This document shows positions 9,378 through 18,699 of a stretch of 64,000 bases of DNA, one piece after another. A program made the position numbers and the translations under genes. Numbering within the stretch: the first letter of the stretch is position 1; every line of letters begins with the position of its first letter. Below the pieces are notes generated by a model. It was not told the DNA's origin. It did no database searches and was given only the letters and a program-made list of their open reading frames with translations. This DNA comes from Eukaryota sp. TZLM1-RC. Its lineage: Eukaryota; Metamonada: BaSk clade. The DNA lies in the NCBI GenBank assembly GCA_040285825.1, contig JAUPSS010000005.1:1736001-1800000 (forward strand), in the 5' to 3' direction.

Positions 9378-12300
9378 TCAAAGCCTTAGGTTACGACTTG
9401 CAATACGAGCTGATCTCCTAACAGGTCTGGAAGTACTTGCTTCCTTCTTTTTCCTTGGTTTTTTCTTTGGTGTTGGACTTAGATCCAATGCACAAATGGA
9501 GGAACTCAAACTGCTCACTTCCATACGATCAAAGCAAGGGGTCTTACTAGCCCAGGAAGCTTCATTTGGTCTAGTTAACTTAGGGGTTTTGTGCTCAAAG
9601 GAATCTATAATTAATTCATTTTTAATAAATATAGGAAATCCCCAAGAAATGACAGAGCTTCCAGTTAAGTTTACCAATTTGCAACAGTTTCGGGATCTAG
9701 GAAGCAACTCTAAAGGCGAAGTTGGCGTTGTGAAGGTTGATAGCAATAAATCATAGGTTAATCTATCAAGATCCTTATCCGTAACATCCCACAGACATCC
9801 AAGTATTAAAAAAGAAGAAACATTTCCAAAGGCTAAATAATTCAAAACAAAACCATCAGAATCAAAGTAATTGTAATCAATCAATTTTGATGAAGAGCAA
9901 CCCATCAAAGCAATTAAATAGGGTGATTTGGTTGAAGGCAAAAAGTACTTGGAGAAAACATTTTCACCGGCACCATGACCACAATAAAGAAAAACGTGAT
10001 GATTTGACATATTAGAAAGGCTCATCTGTGGATCATGACACGTGTCAACCACACCAGTCCAATTATTCGTCACATTTAGTTTTTGTTTGAATTCATTAAA
10101 AGATTTCGTGGTTACAGGTAAATCCCCCGAAGGATTGATACAATAGTAAACTGAATTTGGATCAACTATCGACATTGACATTTGGGAATCTAAATTTGAT
10201 TTTAACAATGAAAAATGATCATAATTTAAGAATCGAGAAATTGTTATGGAATTTGAAGAGAAAAAAGGACACGATTCTATCGGAAAACATTGGAGGTTCG
10301 AATCAAGGATCAAAAACACGTGAGAGCTATCAAAATTTGAATGGTCTTTTGATAGGCAAATGACTGGAGTACTGACAGATCTTGGACGAGTCGAAATTTT
10401 GGGTTGACAAGTTTCATGAGCTTTACTAATCAAAAGTGACAGGTCATCATGACAGGATTGTGACAAGTTCAAATTTTGAATAAAATTTTTTGTAAGATAA
10501 GAATAGAGATCAGTCGAACCAGTTTTGATTAGTAAATACAAACATTTTTTGATGAAATCCAAAAATTCCTTCAATTTTTCATTTTTTTCCGTTTTTGAAA
10601 ACAATTTCAAAGTAGCAGAGTCTAATAATTGTGACAGATCATCAATAGGTAAAAATAGGTATTTCAAAAAACCCAAATTTTCGTCAAATTTGGACAAGAG
10701 CTCACCCAAATTTTGGTTCTGAGAGTACCTTTTATTCCACCAAACAGATTTTTCACTTTCAGATTTTAAATTCTTTTTCTTTGAACTTTGAAGCAAATCC
10801 AAAGATTCCTCTAGAATTGAATTAAATTCTATTAATAACGGTTGAAAATTAATTTCCATTTTCCAAAATAATGGTCCTGAATCTGCAGAAATAAAAGCAA
10901 AAAGCAAGCTATTGTTAGGCAACAAAGTCAAAGAAATTAATGGTGAGTCAAAGGAGTCTAAATTTTGTTGAATTTGATTGACAAAGTTAGTGGCAGTCGA
11001 GGTGACGTCATTTGATTGAAAATTTGATTGAATGTCAAGATTATTGAAACTGTTTTCCAGGAAATCTAAATCACTATCGACTGTAGAATTTACAGTAAAT
11101 TTTTGACCTTTTGTTTTCAAAATATTGAGCCTGTGTAAATGAGAAAAAGAAGGTGAAAATGATTTTGAATTGATTAAAAATCCTAAATTAGCCTTCCCAG
11201 ATTCAAATAATTTCAGTGCCAAAAGTCCAAAAATTTGTGAATTTTTGACCTTGAATAAAGACCCAACAGGAACGCAAACGTCATTGAGTGACCAAATTTT
11301 CGTGCTGAGTTCAACCAAATCAATATGATCCCCATTTAATAATTTAAATGAATTAATATTAATAAAATTGATCACCTTTGAAACAAAAAAACTAGATTCT
11401 TGATGGAAAGGGTAGAACAAAAAAGGGTAAATAAAAGCAAAATGGTGACATTCTGAGACAACCTTGTTCCTGAAAATGGATTGATAAATTGGATTGGTTA
11501 CGTGAGCAGGTACGTCATCATCGACATGAAATGACGTGTTATTTTGAACTTCACACATGTCACCTTCCAGAAACAGATCAATCAATTTGCCAAGTTTATC
11601 GCCAATCAAAATTGATTGACAATACTTCCGCCATTGCTTGATTTCTGAAGCTATGGACCTTCCACAAGATACTGATAAGAGTGAATACAAGCAATTTTCT
11701 TGAATAAAATTATAAACAGTTGAAAATAAAAATGACAATACAATGCTTGATTCGGAACTAGAATTGAGTAATTTGCAAATTGAAATAGTTGGTTTGATTT
11801 CAAAATTAGAATTTGTATATAATAGTAATTTAAAAGCTTCTTTTAATAAAATGAAGGAATCAAAAACGCTACAATTCAACTGTAAGTGTCTACTATTTAT
11901 TAATAAAACAATTGCTTGAATAATTGTGCCAGAAAATTTGAAATTTTGAGGTAGAAGAGATCGGTCAATCAAATTCAAAAGGTTTTGGTCTAACCTCCGC
12001 GAATCGTGGCCATTAGGGATCATTTTCATAAGTGAAACGAAATATTCCTCTTCATGACCAAATATTGAATCAAAAGCATTTGAATTAAATCTATTTGAAA
12101 CATCATATGGCAGAAAAGAAATAGCAAATCTGAAACAAAACACCAAAGGAATAATTAAAGAATTAAAATGAGTGATGTCCTTTGAAATTAATGAAATCAG
12201 CAAGTTATAAATACTTTCAGTAATTGAGAAATATTCTTCATTAAAACTCAAATAGAATAAATGGTTAAATAAATATTTGAATAACAAAATAATGGTAACT

Positions 12301-14378
12301 AATTGGTTTCCAAAAGCAGCATTTAAATCTATAATAGAAACTATATTCGAAAAATTTTCAATATTAATTCTAGAAAATAGGGAAATTAAAACAAGACTGG
12401 AATTCTTGAAATAAAAAGAACAAATTTTTGAAAAATTATGACTGACCAAATTATTTAAATTTTTGTACCTCTTCTTGATGCCCACTTGTCTACTTATGAG
12501 CTCTATTATCACGTCATCCGTCACGTAATCTTTCAGCTCCAAAATAGACTTTATTAACAAACAAGACGTGGATAATTGGTTAACTTGGTCTACCCAATTA
12601 TTTAAAAAAGGATGAATTAATTCAAAAAGTTCTACACAATTTGATTTAAATTTAAATAAAAGAGATGCCAATACTAGACCAAAACTTGGGTCAATATTAG
12701 CCAACCAATCAATTAATTTTGACCTACATGACGTGATTGTAGACGCGTAATCAGTCCAAAACCTTGACAGTTTAAATAAATATTGTGATAATCTAATCGA
12801 ATCAGAAAGATCAAAACATAGCTCAATAAAACGGTCAGAAATAACGAGAAAATCGTCAACAAAAGCTGGAGTTTTTGAGACTAAAATAACTTTAAATAAA
12901 CTGATTAATCTATCAAAAAGTTCATCATTGGGACAAATTAAAAGGGTTAGATTGACGGAAACTTTCAAACATAGATCACCATCAAAAAAGCAATCATTTG
13001 TCGAATCATCGAAATTTTTGCGTAACAAAAAAAGGCAAGTCGATGACAAGGAACTGTAGAGTCGATTGGTTGCCGAAAGGAGGATTTCTGGGTTAAGAGT
13101 AAAGAACTCTTTACTCTTAATCAAATCCAAGACATTTGTGACCCTTTCAACAATTAAATCAGATTGATTGATTGCTAAAATGATTGAAAATTGATTGCAA
13201 AGAATTGAAAACTCGGTAAATGACAGTAGCAATCCTTTTTGATGACTTTGCTGCAAAGTATTAAAAAAGCAACTAGAAATCAGTGAATCCAAAATAGAAA
13301 TAACAGAATCAGTGATTATATAAAAAGAATTAAATAAATTTTTGTAATCGTAAAAATCACTATTGAAGAAAAATTCGAGTTTTGAAGTAATTAATTTTCT
13401 GAAATGGTCAAATACTGGAATTAAAGCAAAATGGTGGTGAGTAAAAGTAATATCAAGAGAAAACCGGTTTAATTGATTTAAATAATTAATAGTATTTGTT
13501 TTGCTTAAATCATTGAATAAAATTCTATTAATCAGGTTTAAATTGTAACAAAATTTCTGATCCAATTTAGTTAAGACAATGTTCGATAAAGAATCACTAC
13601 CCTTGTTATTACCTTCCAAGAACAAATGGTTGAGAACATCAACTGAGGAATTTCGAATTAAAAAAATTAGAAAAATTCTAAAAATCAACTCTAATTCAGT
13701 TGTCAATAAACTACATAAAATTAAACACAAATCTATTCCAGATTTACATTGGGAAAGAACATATTTAGACTTTTTAAATTTAATTGGAAAATAATCTTCA
13801 ATAAGGGGCATTAAAACAGAAATTGAATTATTACTAAAACAATCAGCCTGGAGTAATAGACCACTAATAGGTCTCAATAATGAGCTAGCATTTTGACCTG
13901 TGCTGACGTCATCAAAAGTCAAAAATAATAATGACTTAATCAAACTTAATAGATCTACTGGTAAAGATAAGGTATGCGAAAGATAACAAGATTGATAAAA
14001 AGAGATCGCAAACAAATGAGCATGATCGGGGCCAAAAGGGGGAAAGAGGTGATTGTTGTTAAAGTGGTTGAAAGTGGTTAGGATAGAAGGGGAAAGAGCC
14101 TTATGAGCAGAGAGCTGTTGGAGGTAGTTGTAGTAAAGGCGGGATAGGTTAGAAAGAAGGAGGGGAGAGGGAGGGGATGAAGTCAGGAAGGTAAAGTAAT
14201 CAGATAAGGAAAGAAGGGAGCTGGCAGATATGTTAGCCTTCAGGAGACCTTGTAGAAGCTTGAGGGAGCAAGAGACGATGCGATCGGAAAAGGGCTGTGA
14301 TTGTAAACTATGAAGAGAGGATGTGATGAGAGATGGTGTAGGTTGCTGAAGGACCGTTGCTAGCTCATCAGGATTCAT
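9378..14378 (-). CDS. ESPL1: Separase (cohesin-cleaving cysteine protease, peptidase C50)
   Basis: 1666 aa in one exon, from the ATG at 14376-14378. Separase cleaves the SCC1/RAD21 cohesin subunit to release sister chromatids at anaphase. The C-terminal catalytic domain is clear: NPSGDLPVTTKSF, then LYCGHGAGENVF with catalytic His near residue 1468, LIALMGCSSSKL with catalytic Cys near residue 1494, and LGCLWDVTDKDLDRL. The long N-terminal 1,300 residues are poorly conserved, leucine- and asparagine-rich and probably helical-repeat-like, as is usual for separases. The last 40 residues are strongly basic (KKKPRKKKE and RRSARIASRN), likely a nuclear localisation or DNA-contact tail. The 5' end is pyrimidine-rich on the coding strand while the middle is about 20-25% GC. 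Confidence 0.93.
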   Translation of the reverse strand: MNPDELATVLQQPTPSLITSSLHSLQSQPFSDRIVSCSLKLLQGLLKANISASSLLSLSDYFTFLTSSPPSPLLLSNLSRLYYNYLQQLSAHKALSPSILTTFNHFNNNHLFPPFGPDHAHLFAISFYQSCYLSHTLSLPVDLLSLIKSLLFLTFDDVSTGQNASSLLRPISGLLLQADCFSNNSISVLMPLIEDYFPIKFKKSKYVLSQCKSGIDLCLILCSLLTTELELIFRIFLIFLIRNSSVDVLNHLFLEGNNKGSDSLSNIVLTKLDQKFCYNLNLINRILFNDLSKTNTINYLNQLNRFSLDITFTHHHFALIPVFDHFRKLITSKLEFFFNSDFYDYKNLFNSFYIITDSVISILDSLISSCFFNTLQQSHQKGLLLSFTEFSILCNQFSIILAINQSDLIVERVTNVLDLIKSKEFFTLNPEILLSATNRLYSSLSSTCLFLLRKNFDDSTNDCFFDGDLCLKVSVNLTLLICPNDELFDRLISLFKVILVSKTPAFVDDFLVISDRFIELCFDLSDSIRLSQYLFKLSRFWTDYASTITSCRSKLIDWLANIDPSFGLVLASLLFKFKSNCVELFELIHPFLNNWVDQVNQLSTSCLLIKSILELKDYVTDDVIIELISRQVGIKKRYKNLNNLVSHNFSKICSFYFKNSSLVLISLFSRINIENFSNIVSIIDLNAAFGNQLVTIILLFKYLFNHLFYLSFNEEYFSITESIYNLLISLISKDITHFNSLIIPLVFCFRFAISFLPYDVSNRFNSNAFDSIFGHEEEYFVSLMKMIPNGHDSRRLDQNLLNLIDRSLLPQNFKFSGTIIQAIVLLINSRHLQLNCSVFDSFILLKEAFKLLLYTNSNFEIKPTISICKLLNSSSESSIVLSFLFSTVYNFIQENCLYSLLSVSCGRSIASEIKQWRKYCQSILIGDKLGKLIDLFLEGDMCEVQNNTSFHVDDDVPAHVTNPIYQSIFRNKVVSECHHFAFIYPFLFYPFHQESSFFVSKVINFININSFKLLNGDHIDLVELSTKIWSLNDVCVPVGSLFKVKNSQIFGLLALKLFESGKANLGFLINSKSFSPSFSHLHRLNILKTKGQKFTVNSTVDSDLDFLENSFNNLDIQSNFQSNDVTSTATNFVNQIQQNLDSFDSPLISLTLLPNNSLLFAFISADSGPLFWKMEINFQPLLIEFNSILEESLDLLQSSKKKNLKSESEKSVWWNKRYSQNQNLGELLSKFDENLGFLKYLFLPIDDLSQLLDSATLKLFSKTEKNEKLKEFLDFIKKCLYLLIKTGSTDLYSYLTKNFIQNLNLSQSCHDDLSLLISKAHETCQPKISTRPRSVSTPVICLSKDHSNFDSSHVFLILDSNLQCFPIESCPFFSSNSITISRFLNYDHFSLLKSNLDSQMSMSIVDPNSVYYCINPSGDLPVTTKSFNEFKQKLNVTNNWTGVVDTCHDPQMSLSNMSNHHVFLYCGHGAGENVFSKYFLPSTKSPYLIALMGCSSSKLIDYNYFDSDGFVLNYLAFGNVSSFLILGCLWDVTDKDLDRLTYDLLLSTFTTPTSPLELLPRSRNCCKLVNLTGSSVISWGFPIFIKNELIIDSFEHKTPKLTRPNEASWASKTPCFDRMEVSSLSSSICALDLSPTPKKKPRKKKEASTSRPVRRSARIASRNLRL

Positions 14379-14894
14379 TGACGAATAGAGTACCAATAGC
14401 AGGGAAAATGTTGTTTTGGGAAAATCCCATCAAACTCAACTCTGAAGTGTTAGGGAGCTTTTTGATTCGTTGCACCACTGCAATGCCTGAAAGCAGTTGC
14501 TGAACCTTTACAAACAAAACTCCTAAAATGGTACATAAAACCAGAAATTCTACGCTTTTTCAAATTGTTATTCCTAACATTTTTAAAATATACCACAGTT
14601 TCCGTGGTTACAATTCACAACTTGAAATTTCAAATTTTATTGACTTCACAAAACTTAAAATTCGTAAAAATTCTAGTTTCTGAATTTCAAAGAAATATAG
14701 AAGATGATGGTGACCAAATTTGTACTCACTTAAGGGGTGTTATAGTTGTTCAAGTGTTAACAATACTTACGACTTGCACTGTTTTAGTCATTTAAAATGC
14801 GAATTTAAACACTTTTGAGAAGGTGAGGAGAGGAAATATGAATTAATATGCCACAACTGCTCCTGCATCAGAAAACCATTTTAATAACAAATAT
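14379..14894. other. Intergenic, no gene seen
   Basis: Upstream of separase and downstream of the 118-aa gene. No convincing gene was seen. Confidence 0.5.
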
Positions 14895-15337
14895 TTACAA
14901 CTCAGCTATTCAAGTTCATATCCAGCCTTCCTAGCTTTCTCGGGGTCTAATAAGGTGATGTTACCTTGTTCATCTACGTCTACTCCTCCTGGTGGTGCTT
15001 TACCACCACCAAGACTCTGAGGTAGAATTCTTCCACCAGGGTAGACGTGATGACCTGGTCCTTCTTCACCTCCAGCAAACTTTATTTCTCTAAACTTTTC
15101 CTTTTCTTCAGGGGTGAGGTTTTGCTTGGCTATGGACTGGTTATCGAGGTCTACTAAACAACCACCTTTGGGTGATCTACCGAGACCAAATGGAAGAATG
15201 GAGCCACCTTCGTAGAATTGTAAAGTTCCTTGGGTTGGTTCTGAACGTTGTCTAGATGCCATGTGGAAAATAGCAGAATTGTTGTGTCGTAGTGCTTATT
15301 GAGCATGGTTGGTAGGTATCTTTGACAGATAGTTCAT
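14895..15337 (-). repeat. 443-bp duplicated block, copy 1 (inverted relative to 35774-36216)
   Basis: The reverse complement matches 35774-36216 end to end at equal length. The only difference I noticed is one base in the 5' leader. It carries the whole 118-aa gene plus about 75 bp of 5' and 11 bp of 3' flank. Identity stops abruptly at both ends. Confidence 0.9.
14906..15262 (-). CDS. Conserved duplicated 118-aa protein, function unknown (copy 1)
   Basis: 118 aa, starting MASRQRSEPTQGTLQFY. I do not recognise a family. The protein contains two related halves: GGSILPFGLGRSPKGGCLVDLD (about 20-41) and GGRILPQSLGGGKAPPGGVDVD (about 77-98), each a GG-x-ILP ... GG-x-VD motif of about 22 residues. 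It is hydrophilic, glycine- and proline-rich, with no signal peptide or membrane helix, so it is probably a small cytosolic or structural protein. The predicted protein is identical to that at 35849-36205. Retention of an intact frame in both copies suggests either a very recent duplication or selection. Confidence 0.75.
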   Translation of the reverse strand: MASRQRSEPTQGTLQFYEGGSILPFGLGRSPKGGCLVDLDNQSIAKQNLTPEEKEKFREIKFAGGEEGPGHHVYPGGRILPQSLGGGKAPPGGVDVDEQGNITLLDPEKARKAGYELE

Positions 15338-15381
15338 TATTTCCACCAAAAACAGAATTAAACATGGTTATTTACATTTAT

Positions 15382-16911
15382 TTACAAGGATCTTTGAAAA
15401 GCTTCAGTGTCTTTAAAAGATTTTTCTAAATTAGAAAACAATGATAAATTGGCATCCACACCTGAACCAGTGATGAGTATATTGGGAAATGGACAAGGAG
15501 GTCGACGAGGAAATGGGTCATTAAATGGAAATGAGTGACCAGGCATTGATCCCCAAGAACAGCCAGTCCTTTGAGCAGTATCCGAAGGCGTCTGGTGAAA
15601 CATGTGAAAAACTGCATTCTGTTGCCGGAATGCCGGGAAACAATGTGATATTCTTTCAAACAACAGGGAGGAAGACACTTGGGGTGAGAGTGTAGCAGAG
15701 GCTTCTCCCGAAACCAAGAAGAAGGCATTTACAACATTGGATTTGCCAGTGGCCAAATGATTGGTTATAATAACTGGACAGCTCTCCACATTACCAACTC
15801 TTTGTCCTTCCCATATGGCCGTACACTCTACCAAAGCAGCATTCTCGGCACACACCTGTTGGTCTTTGGTGGGTGTTAGCTTAGTGGCTGTAAGGAAATG
15901 AAGATACTGTTCTCCAAGTGTTTCATTGATGGATCTCACATGAGAGTTGTTTACAACAATGTGTAAGCTATAAAACGAAGACCTCAAACTGGACGTATCA
16001 CTTTGATTAGATGATTTCCGATCGATCGGGTTTGATGCAATAAACCCTGCAGTATCAATTACCCCTTTTGTACAATGGTAATCTCCCTTATTAGTTTCAA
16101 CTCCCACCACACGTTCTCGGTGAAATATGCCTGGTTTCTCAGTAATTAAACCATCAACTTTGGTATCTAGTTTGACAACTACCCCCAGTTCTCTGATTCT
16201 GCTTGACATATTTATAAGAAAATCAGATGTATTAATAAGTGCTTCGGAACCTTTAAATAAATTAATCAAATAGTAACCAAAATAAATGACACTTATTTTT
16301 GACGGTGAAGTCCCTATTAAGAAACAAAATGAATTAATTAATGCTACAATTAAAGGGGAATTTATAGTTGAAACAAAAGATTCCAAAGAAGAGTGGAAGT
16401 GAAGAAAGAAATCAGTACGGGATAGACCTTTGAAAGGAAAGGTCAAAACACGTGATAGGAGGAAAGAATCTGAGAGAAAATAATCAGAATAATGGTGACC
16501 AAACGAAATAAGTCTGTTTAATGTAGATTTAATTTGCTTCTCCTGTGATGGACAAAGCGAACAAAGCAAAAATTCAAAATCGTGGAGGGACGATGGTATG
16601 TCAACATAACCATTAGGTAAGTGATATCTGAACAAAGGAGAGAGTTTTAGAGTCTGTGGAGGTGTGATGCCATGCCGGGATGTAAGTTCTGAGATAAATG
16701 GTTTGAATACAGAAGAAGATAGTTGCGGGGAAGAATCAAGGAAGGTCTGTGTTTCTTCCAAAAAATGAGGAGTGAGTGAGCCACCAATACTAGATGATTG
16801 TTCAAGAAGAAGTATGTAAGTATCAGAGTCGTGTGAAGAAGCGACCTCCAGTGCACACTGAAGCCCAGAAGAACCTGCCCCAATGATGATGAAGTCAGGT
16901 GTTGGCTCCAT
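15382..16911 (-). CDS. FAD-dependent oxidoreductase, CrtI / retinol-saturase-like
   Basis: 509 aa, ATG at 16909-16911. The N-terminus has an FAD-binding Rossmann motif (IIIGAGSSGLQCALE, Gly-x-Gly-x-x-Gly at residues 11-16), followed by a second-strand acidic residue (LLLEQSSSIGG). Around residues 215-290, KGSEALINTSDFL ... IRELGVVVKLDTKVDGL ... GVIDTAGFIAS resembles the core of phytoene desaturase/carotenoid isomerase/RetSat-type oxidases. The C-terminal FAD motif ILITGSGVDANLSL is also present. The substrate cannot be assigned from sequence. It shares orientation with the 118-aa gene 120 bp downstream. A retroelement tail lies about 30 bp upstream of its start codon. Confidence 0.75.
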   Translation of the reverse strand: MEPTPDFIIIGAGSSGLQCALEVASSHDSDTYILLLEQSSSIGGSLTPHFLEETQTFLDSSPQLSSSVFKPFISELTSRHGITPPQTLKLSPLFRYHLPNGYVDIPSSLHDFEFLLCSLCPSQEKQIKSTLNRLISFGHHYSDYFLSDSFLLSRVLTFPFKGLSRTDFFLHFHSSLESFVSTINSPLIVALINSFCFLIGTSPSKISVIYFGYYLINLFKGSEALINTSDFLINMSSRIRELGVVVKLDTKVDGLITEKPGIFHRERVVGVETNKGDYHCTKGVIDTAGFIASNPIDRKSSNQSDTSSLRSSFYSLHIVVNNSHVRSINETLGEQYLHFLTATKLTPTKDQQVCAENAALVECTAIWEGQRVGNVESCPVIITNHLATGKSNVVNAFFLVSGEASATLSPQVSSSLLFERISHCFPAFRQQNAVFHMFHQTPSDTAQRTGCSWGSMPGHSFPFNDPFPRRPPCPFPNILITGSGVDANLSLFSNLEKSFKDTEAFQRSL

Positions 16912-16939
16912 AAAAAATGTAATGTGGTTAATAAGTTTT

Positions 16940-17300
16940 TTTTATTATTTACTAAAACAAAAGTAACAAAACAAAACAAACTAAAACACATAAGAAACAA
17001 AATTCTCCACGCCAACTCTTGATGAATCTTTATACAGCTTGGACATCATTAAACTCAAGTACTTGGGAACACTTCTGTACAAGGCGAAAATGATACGATT
17101 CCTCCATAAATTCCCTGCAAAATTCTTACCGCTTGAGCGACATAAATTACCAAAATCATTGATAAAATTCAAAGCGGACTGTCCAATGTTGCCAAAAACC
17201 GAAAAGGCAAAAGGAACAAACGAAAACTTCGAGTAAAGATTCTTATATAAATCATTTAAAATATCAGTATATTTATTTCTTTTACGATCTTCAGATTAAT
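16940..17300 (-). mobile_element. Non-LTR retrotransposon 3' fragment, family D
   Basis: The minus strand encodes the C-terminal tail typical of the RLE retroelements in this window: RKRNKYTDILNDLYKN, then FSFVPFAFSVFGNIGQSALNFI, then FAGNLWRNRIIFALYRSVPKYL, ending at a TAA near 16,979 followed by a T/A-rich tail. It is clearly related to, but distinct from, families A (IAFPFSINGRLS ... FLWRSRIQFAIINRLPRF), B and C. Only this 3' end remains. Confidence 0.7.
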
Positions 17301-17640
17301 ATATTTTTATTTATTCCAACAAAAACAAACTATACGACAAGATTAAATCAAGGTTAAATAAGTCAGCAAAATCAACATTATGGTTCAATGATAAGTCGGA
17401 TTGTGGAGGAGTTGATGCATTTACAATTGTGAAATCCATATCATGGACAAGTTTAAAAAGTCAATATCGGACAAGAACAGTAACTACATGGGCTAATGAA
17501 GAAACGACACCACAGTTATCAGGATACAGGATAGAGTAACCACTAGGAAAAAGAATTTTGAAGTTATGATGTAAACTAACAAAAATTTATTCTCTTTTGC
17601 ATTTAATTACAATGTGATCAGCACTGAAAACAAAAACTAA
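17301..17640. other. Unassigned stretch with a minus-strand reading-frame remnant
   Basis: On the minus strand from about 17,590 to 17,310, about 85 codons are open apart from one TGA (FPSGYSILYPDNCGVVSSL ... HDMDFTIVNASTPPQS). I do not recognise it. It could be a decayed gene end or chance. Confidence 0.2.
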
Positions 17641-18158
17641 TTAATGTAGGTCGGGATTTGTTACTAGCTACTATGTTCCTTGGATGTTTATCCTCTACCC
17701 ACCAATTCCCAATCACCACTCCCACTGTAATTCCCATTTACTGATCCCCTATTTACTGTTGATAATTCAGATAAGACTTTGTATGATTCCTCACCTATTA
17801 GTCATTTGTTCCAACCTCTTGTTGGTATTAAATCATTTCTAACTACCTTGTCAATTATATTGTTGATTTTTATGTTTCAATTTTTACTACTGATTTCATT
17901 ATTGATTTAGAAACTGTTTTTGTTCGTAATGCTACTGTTATCAGTTGATGTGCTAATGTTGAACCTGTTATTCCCCCTGTTCAATCTAATGTTGATTTCG
18001 ATGATGTAGTTGTTGTTGGTTTTATTTAACATGGCTCAGAAATTAATGATTTCCCAATTGAAACAATAGGAAGAAATAATAATGACGTATCTGTCATGGT
18101 TTCTTATTCATTTTTTTCATTTTTTTTATTGATATGATCAAAAAATTTAATCAAAATT

Positions 18159-18209
18159 TTTGTGTTAGATTTATCAATATCTGGAGACATAGAAAGTAAC
18201 ACTGGGCTG
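18159..18209 (+). other. Degenerate 2A-like ribosome-skipping motif
   Basis: The frame reads FVLDLSISGDIESNTGL. Functional 2A peptides end D-(V/I)-E-x-N-P-G-P, usually after a hydrophobic stretch and often as SGDIExNPGP in retroelements. Here the two prolines are Thr and Leu, so this copy should not skip. The related copy at 42,231-42,269 reads GDVETNPDP. Confidence 0.6.
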
Positions 18210-18220
18210 ATTGGTTGGAA

Positions 18221-18685
18221 GATGTTCATTTAACTAGGTTTCTTTCTTCTTTATTGAATGAATATTCTCATGATTATGTTCACTTGTGGAAACCAGAAGA
18301 TGTTCAAGAATATTTGATGCAACCAACTTCAGATTCGTTTGAACATTCTGGTATTTTTTAACGTTCTTTTAGAGAACCCAATTTGCTTCCAAACATTATC
18401 TACTTACTCCCTTTTCCGACATTTATATTTTTTGTTCCAGTAAGTATAATGTTCGTGGGTCTCACTGGTGTCTTTTGATAATTGAGTTTCAACCTAACAA
18501 GACGCCATAGGGTTACTATATAGACGGTATTGCTACTGAACATTGGTTTCTTCCAATTAAAGAATTTATCAATAATTTGACTGGAGGGAATATTACCTTA
18601 TTTCTAAATTGCAATAGATTGAGTCAGCGAGACAGTCACGATTGTGGTGTATGGACTTGTTATTTTGCTAGACGGTAATTACTTT
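18221..18685 (+). pseudogene. Ulp1-like (C48) cysteine protease domain, broken
   Basis: The frame opens with DVHLTRFLSSLLNEYSHDY, shifts near 18,360-18,450, then shows the catalytic layout of SUMO-protease-like C48 peptidases in one frame: GSHWCLLIIEF (catalytic His at 18,463-18,465), GYYIDGIATEHW (Asp near 18,518) and SQRDSHDCGVWTCYFAR (catalytic Cys at 18,643-18,645). A stop interrupts the segment before GYYIDG and another follows the Cys box. C48 domains are commonly carried by large eukaryotic DNA transposons. No counterpart is seen in the second Fanzor copy. Confidence 0.7.
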
Positions 18686-18699
18686 GATATCTGAAGGAA

